DNA from: Saccharomycopsis fibuligera x Saccharomycopsis cf. fibuligera
Lineage: Eukaryota > Ascomycota > Saccharomycetes > Ascoideales > Saccharomycopsidaceae
NCBI GenBank assembly: GCA_001936135.1
Contig: CP012820.1
Span: forward strand, 2,162,501-2,226,500
Reading direction: 5' to 3'
Length of the DNA stretch: 64,000 nucleotides
Each line of letters starts with the position of its first letter. Position 1 is the first letter of the stretch. The notes beneath the pieces are model-generated. The model saw only the letters and a program-made list of their open reading frames with translations, was not told the DNA's origin and did not search any database. This document shows, piece after piece, positions 31,914-41,409 of the stretch. A program made the translations under genes and the position numbers.

Positions 31914-33055
31914 TGTTTTGCCTCTTTTGTTTGGTTCCAGAAACTCTAATATGCTTCCATGAACTTTCATATATTATTCATTACCTTTCCAGTTGATTGA
32001 TATATTTATGTTATTTGCTTTTTTCTTCCATACACTTTTTCCTTTTCCTCTCTCTTTGCTTCAAGTTTTTCGTCGTCACCAATAACAACTATATTATCTC
32101 TATACCATGAGCCCTATTATTTAGCCTTTTATCTATTTTTGTGTCAAGTTCAGACTTTAATACTGATTGTTACCACCATTTCCTTTATTTTTATTATCAT
32201 TCTCGTTTTGTCTTTTCTCTAATATACTTGAAAAAACAAACGATTTTTTATATTTATCACATTTTTTTTGAATACTTTTCTCGATCTGAATTCTTGCGCG
32301 CAGACACATAACCCGTCATATTTAGCATTTTTCTCTTGTCGTTGGACTTTTTTTTATAAGTGAATTCCAACTTTGCCAAATGATTGATATTCCAGAAAAA
32401 GTTTTCTTCTGAAGCAGCAGTGAACTCGATATTCACAGACTTTAAAGGTAATTGCAAGCTGTGTGAAACAAGGCACTGCTGTTATTACTGCCGTAGGATC
32501 TCCTGGCTGTACAGGTGCAGTAGAAACTAAATAGTGGCAACTCGAGCTATCATAATTGCATAATATAGAAAGCATACAGTAATAGAAGTTAGAGCTTGGC
32601 CAGGTAGTTGGCGACTGTCTTAGCAATAATTGTGGTTTGATTATTTTTTTTTTCTCTTGTTTTCATCTTCTATTTTTCGTCTCAAATTGACTTTTTTGCG
32701 TTTATTATTTTTTTATAGTACTTGAAATAATAGAAAAATTTATGAATATGTATGAATATTGGCAAATTGACAGTAGTATCGCATATAGTGCAGGTAAACT
32801 AACCTAAATAAATAAACAAAAAAAAAGTGGTTTCAAGTTTATTATAATTAAGAACAAAAGTAAATCAAAACTTTATCAAGATTGACAAACAGGAAACACT
32901 TTAAAAAAGAGCGAAAGAAGAGATGAGAAAAAGATTCATGAAAACATAATATTGCTTAGAAAATGTTTAAAATAAAAAAGTAAAATAAAAATAAATTGTC
33001 CGTTAAAATTAAAATTTGTACTCCAATAAATATATAAAAAAATTACCTACCACTT
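31914..33055. other. Intergenic region between NPT1 and TPS2 with a possible ORF relic
   Basis: About 1.1 kb, AT-rich, between two 3' ends. Minus-strand frames at 32626-32354 and 32492-32257 overlap and read like one protein with a frame change near 32470, but neither piece begins with a good ATG and I recognise no family. T-rich tracts after 31914 suit NPT1 3' processing. Confidence 0.45.
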
Positions 33056-35692
33056 CTAATCCTTATTGATAATATGTCCACGGTCATCTAAGCTTACTGA
33101 CCCAACAGTTTCAAAAATCGATACTTCTCCAACAAGCAACCCCACGGTTTCCAAAACCTGCTTAGGCTCAATCAAGTGGGCCTTGGCGATGGTCTTCTTA
33201 GAAGCCGGGCCTACCGTAGTTGGGAATATCCCAAAGTGACCAAACTTGTTCTTCTTATCATTATGCTCCTTGCTCCATTGTTCCTCAATGGAAATCAACG
33301 CTTCAAACATATCTTCATCAGTCTTGTCATCGCCAACACAAAGGACAAAGTCTGGCAATTCAGTAAAATCCACGGCCAGACGTTGTTTCTGTTTTTGCTT
33401 ACTGCCATCACCGTTGAGAATGAAGACCTCTTGTGCTTTTCCGTGAGCTGACAATGTTAAACGCTTGACAATCTCTCCCTTGTTGACAAAACGTGGTCTG
33501 ACCTCAAGATTAGCTTTTCCGGACATCACTTCAACATCATAATTTACCGCAACGGTGCTAGCTAAATGCTGTTTGAGCTCTTTGGCTTGAAACTCCCCAA
33601 ATTCAGGATCAGCTTGACGATAGTGCCAAGTCAATGCAACTTTTTTCCGTTCAATCACAGAACCGGGTGTACGTTCGGTATAGTAGCTAAAGATTTCTTC
33701 AACGTCCTTCTGCCATGCCATGTTGAAAGATTCGGTCAAATTGACCCAATCACGGCTGCCTACGTCCTTGACGAAACAGCCATGTTCAGCCGAAAGACCG
33801 ATTCTTGGGTTTTTTGATCCAATCCATTTATCCAAAAATTGTTGATCACGGCCCGAGATGATCCAAATTTGATTTTTTGGGTCTTGAGACAACTTATCCA
33901 ACAAGTGGAGTACTCTAGCGGATGGAATAGCAGCATCTGGATCCTTGACAATTGGAGTTAATGTGCCGTCATAGTCAAAGAGGAATAATCTCTTTTGTGC
34001 ATGTTTGTAATTAGCGAGCAAGTCCGGACGGTTGAGAATTGGCGTAGAATGGGAATCATGGTTGGTTCCCAAATCTTCAATCAAATGGTTGAGGAACTTG
34101 TTTGTTGAGTGTTGCACAGTGTTGGTGTTGACCACGTCATACAATTTCCGCTCAAGTGCTTTCTTTTTAGGATCTGGCATGGAAAGGCAATCATTTATAG
34201 CCTTGGCTACACCAACGGAGTCCCATGGGTTGACAAGCACCGCATCATTGAGCACCGTTGTGGTGCCAGAAAATTCCGACAAGATCAATGGTGAATGATG
34301 ATTGTGCTGACAAGCAACAAACTCCAATGCAGTAGTGTTCATGCCGTCTCTAATAGTGGTAATAAGTCCCAAATCAGCGACCCTAAGGAGCGCCAAATAC
34401 TCGTCTTTGTCAATTCTCATTTGGTAATGTTGCACTGGGTTAGAGTGCAAGCTTCCATAAGTACCATTAATGTAGGACACAAGTTCGGCGACTTCCTTTT
34501 CGTAAGAAGTGCTACTAGTACGGCTGCTATTGCTGTAAACCGGAGAAGAAACCTGAATAAGCACTACTTTGTCGCGCCATTCAGGGTACATTGACAAGAA
34601 GCGTTCAAAAGCTTCAAGTTTTTGGCTAACGCCTCTAACGGTGTCTAGTCTATCTCTGCCAACAATGATTTTTTTGTCGCCATAAACCTGTTTCATAGTT
34701 TTAACCTTATTGTCGACTTTTTCCTTGAATGCATCCTCAATAATCTTGTTGGCGTCGATTCCTGTTGGCAAGGCCTCTACTTTTGTGAACCTGCCGTACG
34801 AGTTGACAGAGTCATGAGTTGCTTCGCAGCCTAAAATTCTTGTACACGACGAGATAAAATGTTTGGCAAAGTTGTACGATTGGAAGCCAATGCGATTGGC
34901 ACCAAGCATACCTTCAAGCAAATTGGTACGTCTTGAGAGACAACGGAAATACTCACTAGAGGGGAATGGAGTATGCAAGTAAAGCCCAATATAAGCATCG
35001 GGAAATTCCATTCTAAGAATCCCTGGCAATAGCAACAAGTAATAGTCGTGGATCCAAATAATGTCGCCTGGCTTGTAGATGGCCTTAATTTTGGTAGCGT
35101 ACGCTTCATTGAAGCGCACGTAGTCGTGCCACCAGTCATCGATGGTGTTGCTGTCATTGTCGCCTCTGGTGCCCGGCACAGATTGCTGAATGTAGTGGAA
35201 GATTTTCCAGAGCACGTTTTCGGAATACTGGCGCCAGCGTTGCTGGTCTTTACGCAAGAGCCATACTGGGTGGATGTTTTTCGACTTGTTGGCCGCTTGG
35301 ATCTTGGATGTTATATGGTTTTTCTCATCGTTGGTGAGGTACAACGGGTCAGCGTTGATAGCATCAGCACCGGCATTAGAAGAAACCGCAGCCGCTTGGC
35401 CAAAGGGGGCGGCGCCTTCGGAGATGAGCTCACCGGTCCACCCGACCAAGTGGGTTTCCCAGTCAGTTTGCTGGTCTAGGTAGTAAAAAGAGGAGTACAA
35501 GGCAGAGTTGCCACGAATATGCTTGACATTCCATTGGTCTTTGTGCTTGTAGATCTGGTTAGGCAAGCTCGTCATGGCGGTGATGACACGGCCGCTGAGG
35601 TTGAGAGCTTTGGCCTGAGGGTCCTTGGGGGAGACCGGAGGCACGGGCGAGGGGCTGGCAAAGGCCTCTTCGTCAAAGAGGGAGTTTGTCAT
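33056..35692 (-). CDS. TPS2: Trehalose-6-phosphate phosphatase
   Basis: Dephosphorylates trehalose 6-phosphate, the second step of trehalose synthesis, as part of the Tps1-Tps2-Tsl1/Tps3 complex; important in heat and desiccation stress. 878 aa from the ATG at 35692 (S. cerevisiae 896). The N-terminal glycosyltransferase-20-like half (GDIIWIHDYYLLLLPG, GRDRLDTVRGV, RDGMNTTALEFV, LILSEFSG) is non-catalytic in Tps2. The C-terminal HAD phosphatase half has LFDYDGTLTPIVKDP (D573, D575), WIISGRD, LSAEHGCF, RPRFVNKGEIVKRL and GDDKTDEDMF. All phosphatase motifs are intact and the order matches Tps2 rather than Tps1. The 5' end is more GC-rich than the 3' end. Confidence 0.97.
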   Translation of the reverse strand: MTNSLFDEEAFASPSPVPPVSPKDPQAKALNLSGRVITAMTSLPNQIYKHKDQWNVKHIRGNSALYSSFYYLDQQTDWETHLVGWTGELISEGAAPFGQAAAVSSNAGADAINADPLYLTNDEKNHITSKIQAANKSKNIHPVWLLRKDQQRWRQYSENVLWKIFHYIQQSVPGTRGDNDSNTIDDWWHDYVRFNEAYATKIKAIYKPGDIIWIHDYYLLLLPGILRMEFPDAYIGLYLHTPFPSSEYFRCLSRRTNLLEGMLGANRIGFQSYNFAKHFISSCTRILGCEATHDSVNSYGRFTKVEALPTGIDANKIIEDAFKEKVDNKVKTMKQVYGDKKIIVGRDRLDTVRGVSQKLEAFERFLSMYPEWRDKVVLIQVSSPVYSNSSRTSSTSYEKEVAELVSYINGTYGSLHSNPVQHYQMRIDKDEYLALLRVADLGLITTIRDGMNTTALEFVACQHNHHSPLILSEFSGTTTVLNDAVLVNPWDSVGVAKAINDCLSMPDPKKKALERKLYDVVNTNTVQHSTNKFLNHLIEDLGTNHDSHSTPILNRPDLLANYKHAQKRLFLFDYDGTLTPIVKDPDAAIPSARVLHLLDKLSQDPKNQIWIISGRDQQFLDKWIGSKNPRIGLSAEHGCFVKDVGSRDWVNLTESFNMAWQKDVEEIFSYYTERTPGSVIERKKVALTWHYRQADPEFGEFQAKELKQHLASTVAVNYDVEVMSGKANLEVRPRFVNKGEIVKRLTLSAHGKAQEVFILNGDGSKQKQKQRLAVDFTELPDFVLCVGDDKTDEDMFEALISIEEQWSKEHNDKKNKFGHFGIFPTTVGPASKKTIAKAHLIEPKQVLETVGLLVGEVSIFETVGSVSLDDRGHIINKD

Positions 35693-36190
35693 TATTGAGC
35701 TGAGGAATTGTGAGTGGTGAGCGGATACTTGTCTGATATCTTGTGGGTATTAGCTCGTGAAATGGGTTGAAATGGGCGGTAATGTCCAGAGCTGAAGCGC
35801 CAGCAACTGATGCGCTTTTATACAAGTCGAGCGCTGCTGCTGGTTAGTGGGCACTGGCCCAAGTGGACAGAGTGACAACCATTGCTACTGCAAATAGCAA
35901 TACAACAACTACAACAGGCAACAGCTACAACCATAAGTGCACCTCCAACATTGCATCATACGCTCCAGCATTGCCGTCTCCTTCTGCTTGCAATCTTACT
36001 GGCATATTTCGCCGTCTGCTGCCCTTTGCTACTACTACTATGTCCTTGGCCAACATGATTGGTCTAGTTTTTGCAAACATGATGTATTATTGAAAAGGAA
36101 CTAAACTAGCTAGCTATGGAAAACGATTCCCCAAACAGTAACCTCGACTTTCTGCAGTAGCTCTCCTTAAGAGACACATGAGAGCCGAGT
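35693..36190. promoter_or_regulatory. TPS2 promoter region
   Basis: About 500 bp. A TTTTATAC element at ~35816 on the plus strand is close to a TATA but not a clean one. I saw no clear stress-response element. A 76-codon Thr-rich plus-strand frame lacks support. Confidence 0.45.
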
Positions 36191-36532
36191 CTACCCAGAT
36201 GATACAGGAGGCACCACCAGCACCTCGTCGTCCGAACCCACTTGCTTCACCGTCCACTCCTGCTGCTCCACGTAGTCCAAGTTCACCACCACCCCGCACT
36301 GCTGCTGCACTAGTTCTGCTAATTGGGAGCCATGGCTCTGTTTCATCGCTTCGATTACTTGACCCACCAGCACCGTTGGCTTGCCGTTGTCATCGCCATG
36401 TGCACATGTGCCTGTACTTGTAGCTGTACTTGTAGCTGTAGTCGCAGTTGCCACCTCTAGCACCTCCACCGACTTGCCGTCAGCGAGATCCTTGGCGGGA
36501 CCAAAGTACCGCACAGTTACTGCAACGCTCAT
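36191..36532 (-). CDS. Molybdopterin synthase sulphur-carrier subunit (MoaD/MOCS2A-like)
   Basis: Small ubiquitin-fold protein whose C-terminal glycine becomes a thiocarboxylate and gives sulphur for molybdopterin, the cofactor of nitrate reductase. 113 aa from the ATG at 36532. It starts VTVRYFGPAKDLA, like MoaD VRYFA-A-RE, and ends DDEV-X-VVPPVSSG at the stop. In MoaD/MOCS2A the consensus is DEVAxxPPVSGG, so X, a CTG codon (36220-36218, codon 105), aligns with a nearly invariant alanine. The final Gly is kept, but the penultimate Gly is Ser. A Thr/Ala/Gly-rich insertion lies at ~33-50. S. cerevisiae lacks this pathway; nitrate-using yeasts have it. No other Moco or nitrate gene is in the window. 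Confidence 0.8.
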   Translation of the reverse strand: MSVAVTVRYFGPAKDLADGKSVEVLEVATATTATSTATSTGTCAHGDDNGKPTVLVGQVIEAMKQSHGSQLAELVQQQCGVVVNLDYVEQQEWTVKQVGSDDEVLVVPPVSSG

Positions 36533-36822
36533 TGTGGTTGTGGTTTAGCTGTACTACCGGTGGCTTGCTACTCCGGCGTTATTGTCGCCATCGTGGCTGT
36601 TTCCGTCTATAGACCTGTAGATGGATGGGGACGGCTTCCCAAGTGTTGCCATTCTTCGATTTCTGGATTCTTCTTTTTCCTTCGCTGCGCTGCAACGCAT
36701 CGTCACGCATGGCTCAGACATGAATCATGGCGAACATTATATCGAACATCAACCAGTGGACACTACACGTTAGAACATAGAATGAATATACAAAACTGCG
36801 TTTATTAATTACCAACACTCAC

Positions 36823-38616
36823 TCACAGCACCATTACCTGACTGCCTGCGTCTGCCGCTGCTGGCGCCTGCTCGTCTGCGTCCAGTTTCAAATCTCGGTA
36901 ACAGGACGACGATGAGTAGTCTTCGTCTCCAACTCCAACTTCAGGATTGCCCATTTCGTTCGTGGTTTCCTGGAGCTTCATCACATCATTATCGTTATTA
37001 TTTACACCAGCATCACCACCGCCTAGTGTCAAGCTATGTTTCGCCAGTTCATATGGATTCCAATTGTCAAGACCGTCCTTGTTATTATCAAAGTCCGCCT
37101 CATTCTTCGACCTCATTGAATCAAACACAATCCTTGAACATAAACTCTCTTTGCTGTGAACCATCTTCATCTTTAGCTTGTACATTAGTGGCTTTTTGCT
37201 CTCCTCCAAGGTCAAATCAAATGGTATCGCCTTGAGATCGGCACTAAGAACTCTCTCGTTACCAAAGTACCTCTCGGTTAAAGTTTCCCTCGTGGTGTCC
37301 CCCATACTAATGTTACCAAGGCTGTCATCTCCATTTTTATTTCCATTTCCATATTCATGTCCGTTCAAACCACTAATTCCTCGAAGGTCTGCGCTAATAT
37401 CCTCGGACTCTTGAGTAAAACTCAATCCGTTAAGGTTGTACGGATCTAACTTCTCTAGGTCATTGTAATTTATCGATATATTACCAGCAGAAATGAGGTT
37501 ACTGTTTTCAGTTTTTTTGTCTTGCTGTTGGCTGTTCAATATCTCATTTTCCCCCCATAGTTTCTCAACATTATCATTTATTTTTTCAACATTTGCATCC
37601 ATCAAATTACTTTGTTTCCTCCTCAGAGTGAAAGCTCTTTTGAAAACAGTAGATTTTTTGCGGGTCAAACTTGGTCTCTCTTCGTTACCTCTTTTAAACG
37701 TAAGAAGTCTCCTCAGTGAGTTTTGCCGTTTCAAGTCTTGTTTGGTATCCTTATTATTATTGTTATAATGGCGCATAACGTTTACCCCGGAAATGTATCT
37801 CTTAGGTTGAGGTGCCGTATCATGTAACGAGTCTTGTTGTATTTGAGCACGTCTTTCCGGAACAACATTATGGTTGTTGCTAGAGCCTGTGTCGCACGCA
37901 TTTACTGCAGTGATACAATCATCTTCTTGCTTGAGGCTGTATCCATTTGGAGATCCACTGCTTAGCTTGGCTAACAAATCGTCGTTATACTCAGTACTAC
38001 TGCTTCCACCCGAAACTGAACTGGAAAACTCATTTTTGGCAAGCTGCTGGATGTCAACTTTATTATTTGCTTCTTCCTGTTTCCAAGAGGCCTCTTGAGG
38101 TGCCACTGGTTCCCTCTTTCTACTGAACCATGATCTAACTGATCTTAATGTCTTGGATCTTTTTGTTCTCGTAGCTTGTTCTTGTTGACTATTATCATGA
38201 TTTTCATTATTAATGTTGCTACCAATTGGATTATGGCTAGTTTGGCGTTTCTTGTTAGCTGTGCTGACACCCGCAGTGGTGCTGCTACTACCATATAAAT
38301 TCAAAAGGTCAATATCATTGTCTCCCTGATTCACTCTATGATTTTTTCTAATAATTACTGAACTTTCTTGACTTTGCATGTCCTGTAACATTTTCAGGTT
38401 AAAATTCTCACAGGATGTTGCTGGTGAGTTCTTAGGTGAGGCTTGTGGTGTTGGGTATCGTAAGCAGCGCTTTGTGTAGTATCTGTCATAATAGCTATTT
38501 CCTGGACTTTGAATGGTGCTTTGGCTTGAGAATCTACCTGTTGCAGCTGCTGCATTTAATGGTCGTGCCGTTGGTGACTTGGTATCAAACGTGTCTTTTA
38601 TCCAAAATAGTACCAT
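36823..38616 (-). CDS. Unknown low-complexity protein with basic Ser/Arg motifs
   Basis: 597 aa from the ATG at 38616. I recognise no domain. It is rich in Asn, Ser and Gln and has several basic patches with R-x-x-S/T sites (KTLRSVRSWFSRKREP, RQNSLRRLLTFKRG, FTLRRKQSN), typical of targets of AGC kinases. A more ordered stretch (SADLKAIPFDLTLEESKKP, YKLKMKMVHSKESLCSRIVFD) lies in the last quarter. There is no signal peptide or TM segment, so it is probably cytosolic or cortical. The unbroken long frame and normal start support a real gene; a function cannot be given. Confidence 0.75.
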   Translation of the reverse strand: MVLFWIKDTFDTKSPTARPLNAAAATGRFSSQSTIQSPGNSYYDRYYTKRCLRYPTPQASPKNSPATSCENFNLKMLQDMQSQESSVIIRKNHRVNQGDNDIDLLNLYGSSSTTAGVSTANKKRQTSHNPIGSNINNENHDNSQQEQATRTKRSKTLRSVRSWFSRKREPVAPQEASWKQEEANNKVDIQQLAKNEFSSSVSGGSSSTEYNDDLLAKLSSGSPNGYSLKQEDDCITAVNACDTGSSNNHNVVPERRAQIQQDSLHDTAPQPKRYISGVNVMRHYNNNNKDTKQDLKRQNSLRRLLTFKRGNEERPSLTRKKSTVFKRAFTLRRKQSNLMDANVEKINDNVEKLWGENEILNSQQQDKKTENSNLISAGNISINYNDLEKLDPYNLNGLSFTQESEDISADLRGISGLNGHEYGNGNKNGDDSLGNISMGDTTRETLTERYFGNERVLSADLKAIPFDLTLEESKKPLMYKLKMKMVHSKESLCSRIVFDSMRSKNEADFDNNKDGLDNWNPYELAKHSLTLGGGDAGVNNNDNDVMKLQETTNEMGNPEVGVGDEDYSSSSCYRDLKLDADEQAPAAADAGSQVMVL

Positions 38617-39302
38617 TTGCTATGGTTTTCTTTCTTTTTTTTATGATGAAATAAGAGTTAATTAACAGGCACGATAACTGAAAACCGGCTGCTATCCTTG
38701 TGATAGAAATAAAAGCTATGTAATATTTAACGCAGAACCAAGAATGTTTTAGCAGCAGAACAAACAAAAATGAGTTAATAACGATGATATTAAAAGGTTG
38801 TTGTTCAAAGTAGCTAGTATGTAGAGAAAGCAAAATGTATTGGAGACTAAAGCAGTTGACTTAAAGCAAACCAGTCTCTGAACAGCCAAAAGTTAAAGAT
38901 CTTGACAACAAAACCAAGATTCATGGCAAAAATAGCTTAGCAAAAGCAGGACTTGCTCATATTAGTGTTTATTGAAGACTTTGGTACACATTATTCGGGC
39001 TGTGAAATTGTAGAAAGTCCACAAACACAGCAGTAGAAAGAATAAAAAATACTGAAGCAGCGCATAACAGCATCCTGCTGCATGTGAAGACATCGCGCCG
39101 TTTTATGGCGCGCTCGTTACGCCTTTCCTCAAACTCTACAAAAGCCATCTTATTCCGTAAAATAATTAAGCTTAACTAATAGTGTATAGCAAGCATAAAT
39201 TTTGTTGAGAAAAATCTCTATAAATAACAATGCAGAAAGAAAAGGATATCTTGAAAACAAAAAAGATACAAAAATAGATACACAAAAACTTAAAAATTGC
39301 CA
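38617..39302. other. Intergenic region
   Basis: About 690 bp, AT-rich. It holds the promoter of the unknown gene and the 3' flank of invertase 1. Nothing else seen. Confidence 0.5.
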
Positions 39303-40886
39303 CTAAGCAGATAATTCTCTAAGAGTTGCTTTTTCAATAAAAAAGACACCATCAATATTTGTGGAAACTTCCAATAAACGTGGTGAATTTCCTTCATTCA
39401 TGAAAAAAGTATTTGTCATAGTGGTGGCGCCGTCGTTGAAAAACAAATCAACAATATTTTCATCAAAAACACCATAAATCTTATAAACTTTGAAATCTTT
39501 GGAATCAATATACATATGCTCAACATAAGTGCTTATTTTATCGGTAAACAATGGGCTACTGAATTCTTTATGTTTTATGCCTCTATCCATGTAAAAAGCT
39601 TGTCCCACAGGGTCATATCCAATCTTCACTTGTTCTTTCTTGTCAGCAGAACTAACTATTATCTCAAAATTAGCCTCGGTCAGCTTAGTTAAACCACTTT
39701 CATCCACTTTCAAAGTAATGTTAAAATCAAACAATGCCCCAGTTTTGTTTTTGTTGCTGGCATTCAATGTAAAAGAATTGTTAGTACTAATATTGTAATT
39801 TTCTTTGATTATTGATCTGATTTCTTTGGCTTCAAACACTGGGCTTTGCAATAATGAAAGCATAGTTGCTTCCGGATTGGCGCTCACATAACCTAAAGTG
39901 AAATTGCGCACCAAGGAGTTAGAGCTTCTCCATGGATGGGTTGGAACTTTATTGGCATACTGCCAATTTGAGGCCCATGCCATACCCAAAACGCCATCTT
40001 CTTCCAAAACATTGTCAAAAGTTTGAAGTGCGTAAAAATCCTTCCCTAAATCGACAAAACGAGACATATTATCTTGTGGCTTGAACGTATAACCATCAAA
40101 ATCACCAATAAAGTACTCGTTAATCGAGCCACCATTAGGTGCTCCTGGGTTGATTGCAAGGAACATTACCCATTTGGACTCAGTGGAATTCTTGATTGGA
40201 ACTTTAACCAACCCAGGACATTCATATTGAAACCCAGGGTACCCGCCGGTGAAATTTGAGTGTAAAGTCCAGTCTTTCAAATTTTTGGATCCAAAAATTT
40301 GAAGCTTGTATTCTTGAGATTTTGCGATTACCACGATCCATTGCTGTGTTTCTTCATGCCAAAATGCCTTTGGATCTCTAAAATTAGTGGAATTCACATC
40401 AAGTACTGGGTTGTTTTCATATTTTATGAAAGTGTAACCACCATCAGTTGAGTAAGCAAGCTCTTGAGTCTCTGAATCTGGAGTGTCGTTGGTATATATT
40501 GCAACCACTCTTTGATCTGGATGTGTTGAATCATTGAAAAATCCCGAGGTGTTGTTGTGATCAACAACAATACTGCCGGAGAATATACCTTCATTATCAT
40601 GCTCTGGGGAAAGTACAGCACCATGGAATTCCCAAGTGGTCAAATCTTTCAGAGTAGAATGACCCCAATATAACGGAAGATCCCATGTGTTGCCACTTGG
40701 ATTGTACTGGTAATACAAGTGCCACACTTTATCTTTTCTGTCATAAAACATCCCATTTGGGTCATTCATCCAGCCATAGTCTGGGGTATGATGTATAAGT
40801 GGGCGATTATTGGTGACTTTTTGTTGAGAAGCACCTGTGGTCAAACTCATTAAACAACTGAAAAGTAAAAAAACCGTGAGTAGCAT
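39303..40886 (-). CDS. Secreted invertase (GH32), copy 1
   Basis: Beta-fructofuranosidase that splits sucrose outside the cell. 527 aa from the ATG at 40886. Signal peptide about 1-19 (MLLTVFLLFSCLMSLTTGA). The GH32 five-blade propeller has the canonical box WMNDPNG (nucleophile D42), FSGSIVVD, the transition-state motif FRDPKAF, the acid/base motif YECPGL, MAWASNWQYANKVPTHPWRSS and a C-terminal beta-sandwich (KIYGVFDENIVDLFFNDG). Several N-x-S/T sites suggest glycosylation. It is close to S. cerevisiae Suc2 over its whole length (WASNW, NPGAPNGG, DYYALQTF-like) and is a paralogue of the gene at 46633-44990. A TATA box is 75-85 bp upstream, with GGGG sites further up. By its intact motifs it should be active. 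Confidence 0.96.
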   Translation of the reverse strand: MLLTVFLLFSCLMSLTTGASQQKVTNNRPLIHHTPDYGWMNDPNGMFYDRKDKVWHLYYQYNPSGNTWDLPLYWGHSTLKDLTTWEFHGAVLSPEHDNEGIFSGSIVVDHNNTSGFFNDSTHPDQRVVAIYTNDTPDSETQELAYSTDGGYTFIKYENNPVLDVNSTNFRDPKAFWHEETQQWIVVIAKSQEYKLQIFGSKNLKDWTLHSNFTGGYPGFQYECPGLVKVPIKNSTESKWVMFLAINPGAPNGGSINEYFIGDFDGYTFKPQDNMSRFVDLGKDFYALQTFDNVLEEDGVLGMAWASNWQYANKVPTHPWRSSNSLVRNFTLGYVSANPEATMLSLLQSPVFEAKEIRSIIKENYNISTNNSFTLNASNKNKTGALFDFNITLKVDESGLTKLTEANFEIIVSSADKKEQVKIGYDPVGQAFYMDRGIKHKEFSSPLFTDKISTYVEHMYIDSKDFKVYKIYGVFDENIVDLFFNDGATTMTNTFFMNEGNSPRLLEVSTNIDGVFFIEKATLRELSA

Positions 40887-40961
40887 TTTCGTCAGTTTAT
40901 TGCTTGATAAAATATAAGGTAACTTTATTCTCTAAGTTTCAAGATCAAGGGTTATTTGCCA

Positions 40962-40969
40962 TATTTATA
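40962..40969 (-). promoter_or_regulatory. TATA box of invertase copy 1
   Basis: TATAAATA on the minus strand, 76 bp upstream of the ATG at 40886. Confidence 0.6.
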
Positions 40970-41092
40970 GAGAGAAAGTAAAGCCTGTTTTTTTTTATAG
41001 TTTTAAATCCGGTTGAGATCTAAAAACAAAATGAAAAGGTTATTCTGCTTATTACATCATTCATGTTCCGACTGGCAAATAATCCGAAGGTT

Positions 41093-41409
41093 GGGGTGAA
41101 CAATAGGCATCGGCACATCTATGCATCTCCACGGACGGGGTACGTACAACAAGCGGAGATTGCAGCGATCTTGCAGCAAGAAAGCCTAGTTATAACCTAT
41201 TCTAACTATTTTACCACGGGTCTATATGCGTCTCTATGCAAATGACCTATTAGACAAGTTGGCGCTTGCATGAAAAATTTCATTTTTATTATTTTTGGCT
41301 GCGAACAGCGCATGACTCTCCTCGAAAACAGCAAAATATAAAAAAGGCAATAAAAAGCAACACAAAAATACCAGTGTTTTTTCCTAAACCCCAAGGAGCT
41401 GACCTGGGG
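41093..41409. promoter_or_regulatory. Cluster of GGGG boxes, possible Mig1 sites
   Basis: Four G4/C4 boxes in an otherwise AT-rich promoter: 41093-41096 (TTGGGG), 41137-41140 (ACGGGG), 41389-41392 (CCCC) and 41406-41409 (CTGGGG). Mig1 binds (C/G)(C/T)GGGG next to AT-rich DNA and represses SUC2 in glucose. The match is suggestive only. Confidence 0.35.

Noticed and set aside
35863-36093. Thr-rich frame in the TPS2 promoter
   Set aside because: No ATG at its start and composition follows ACA/ACT repeats.
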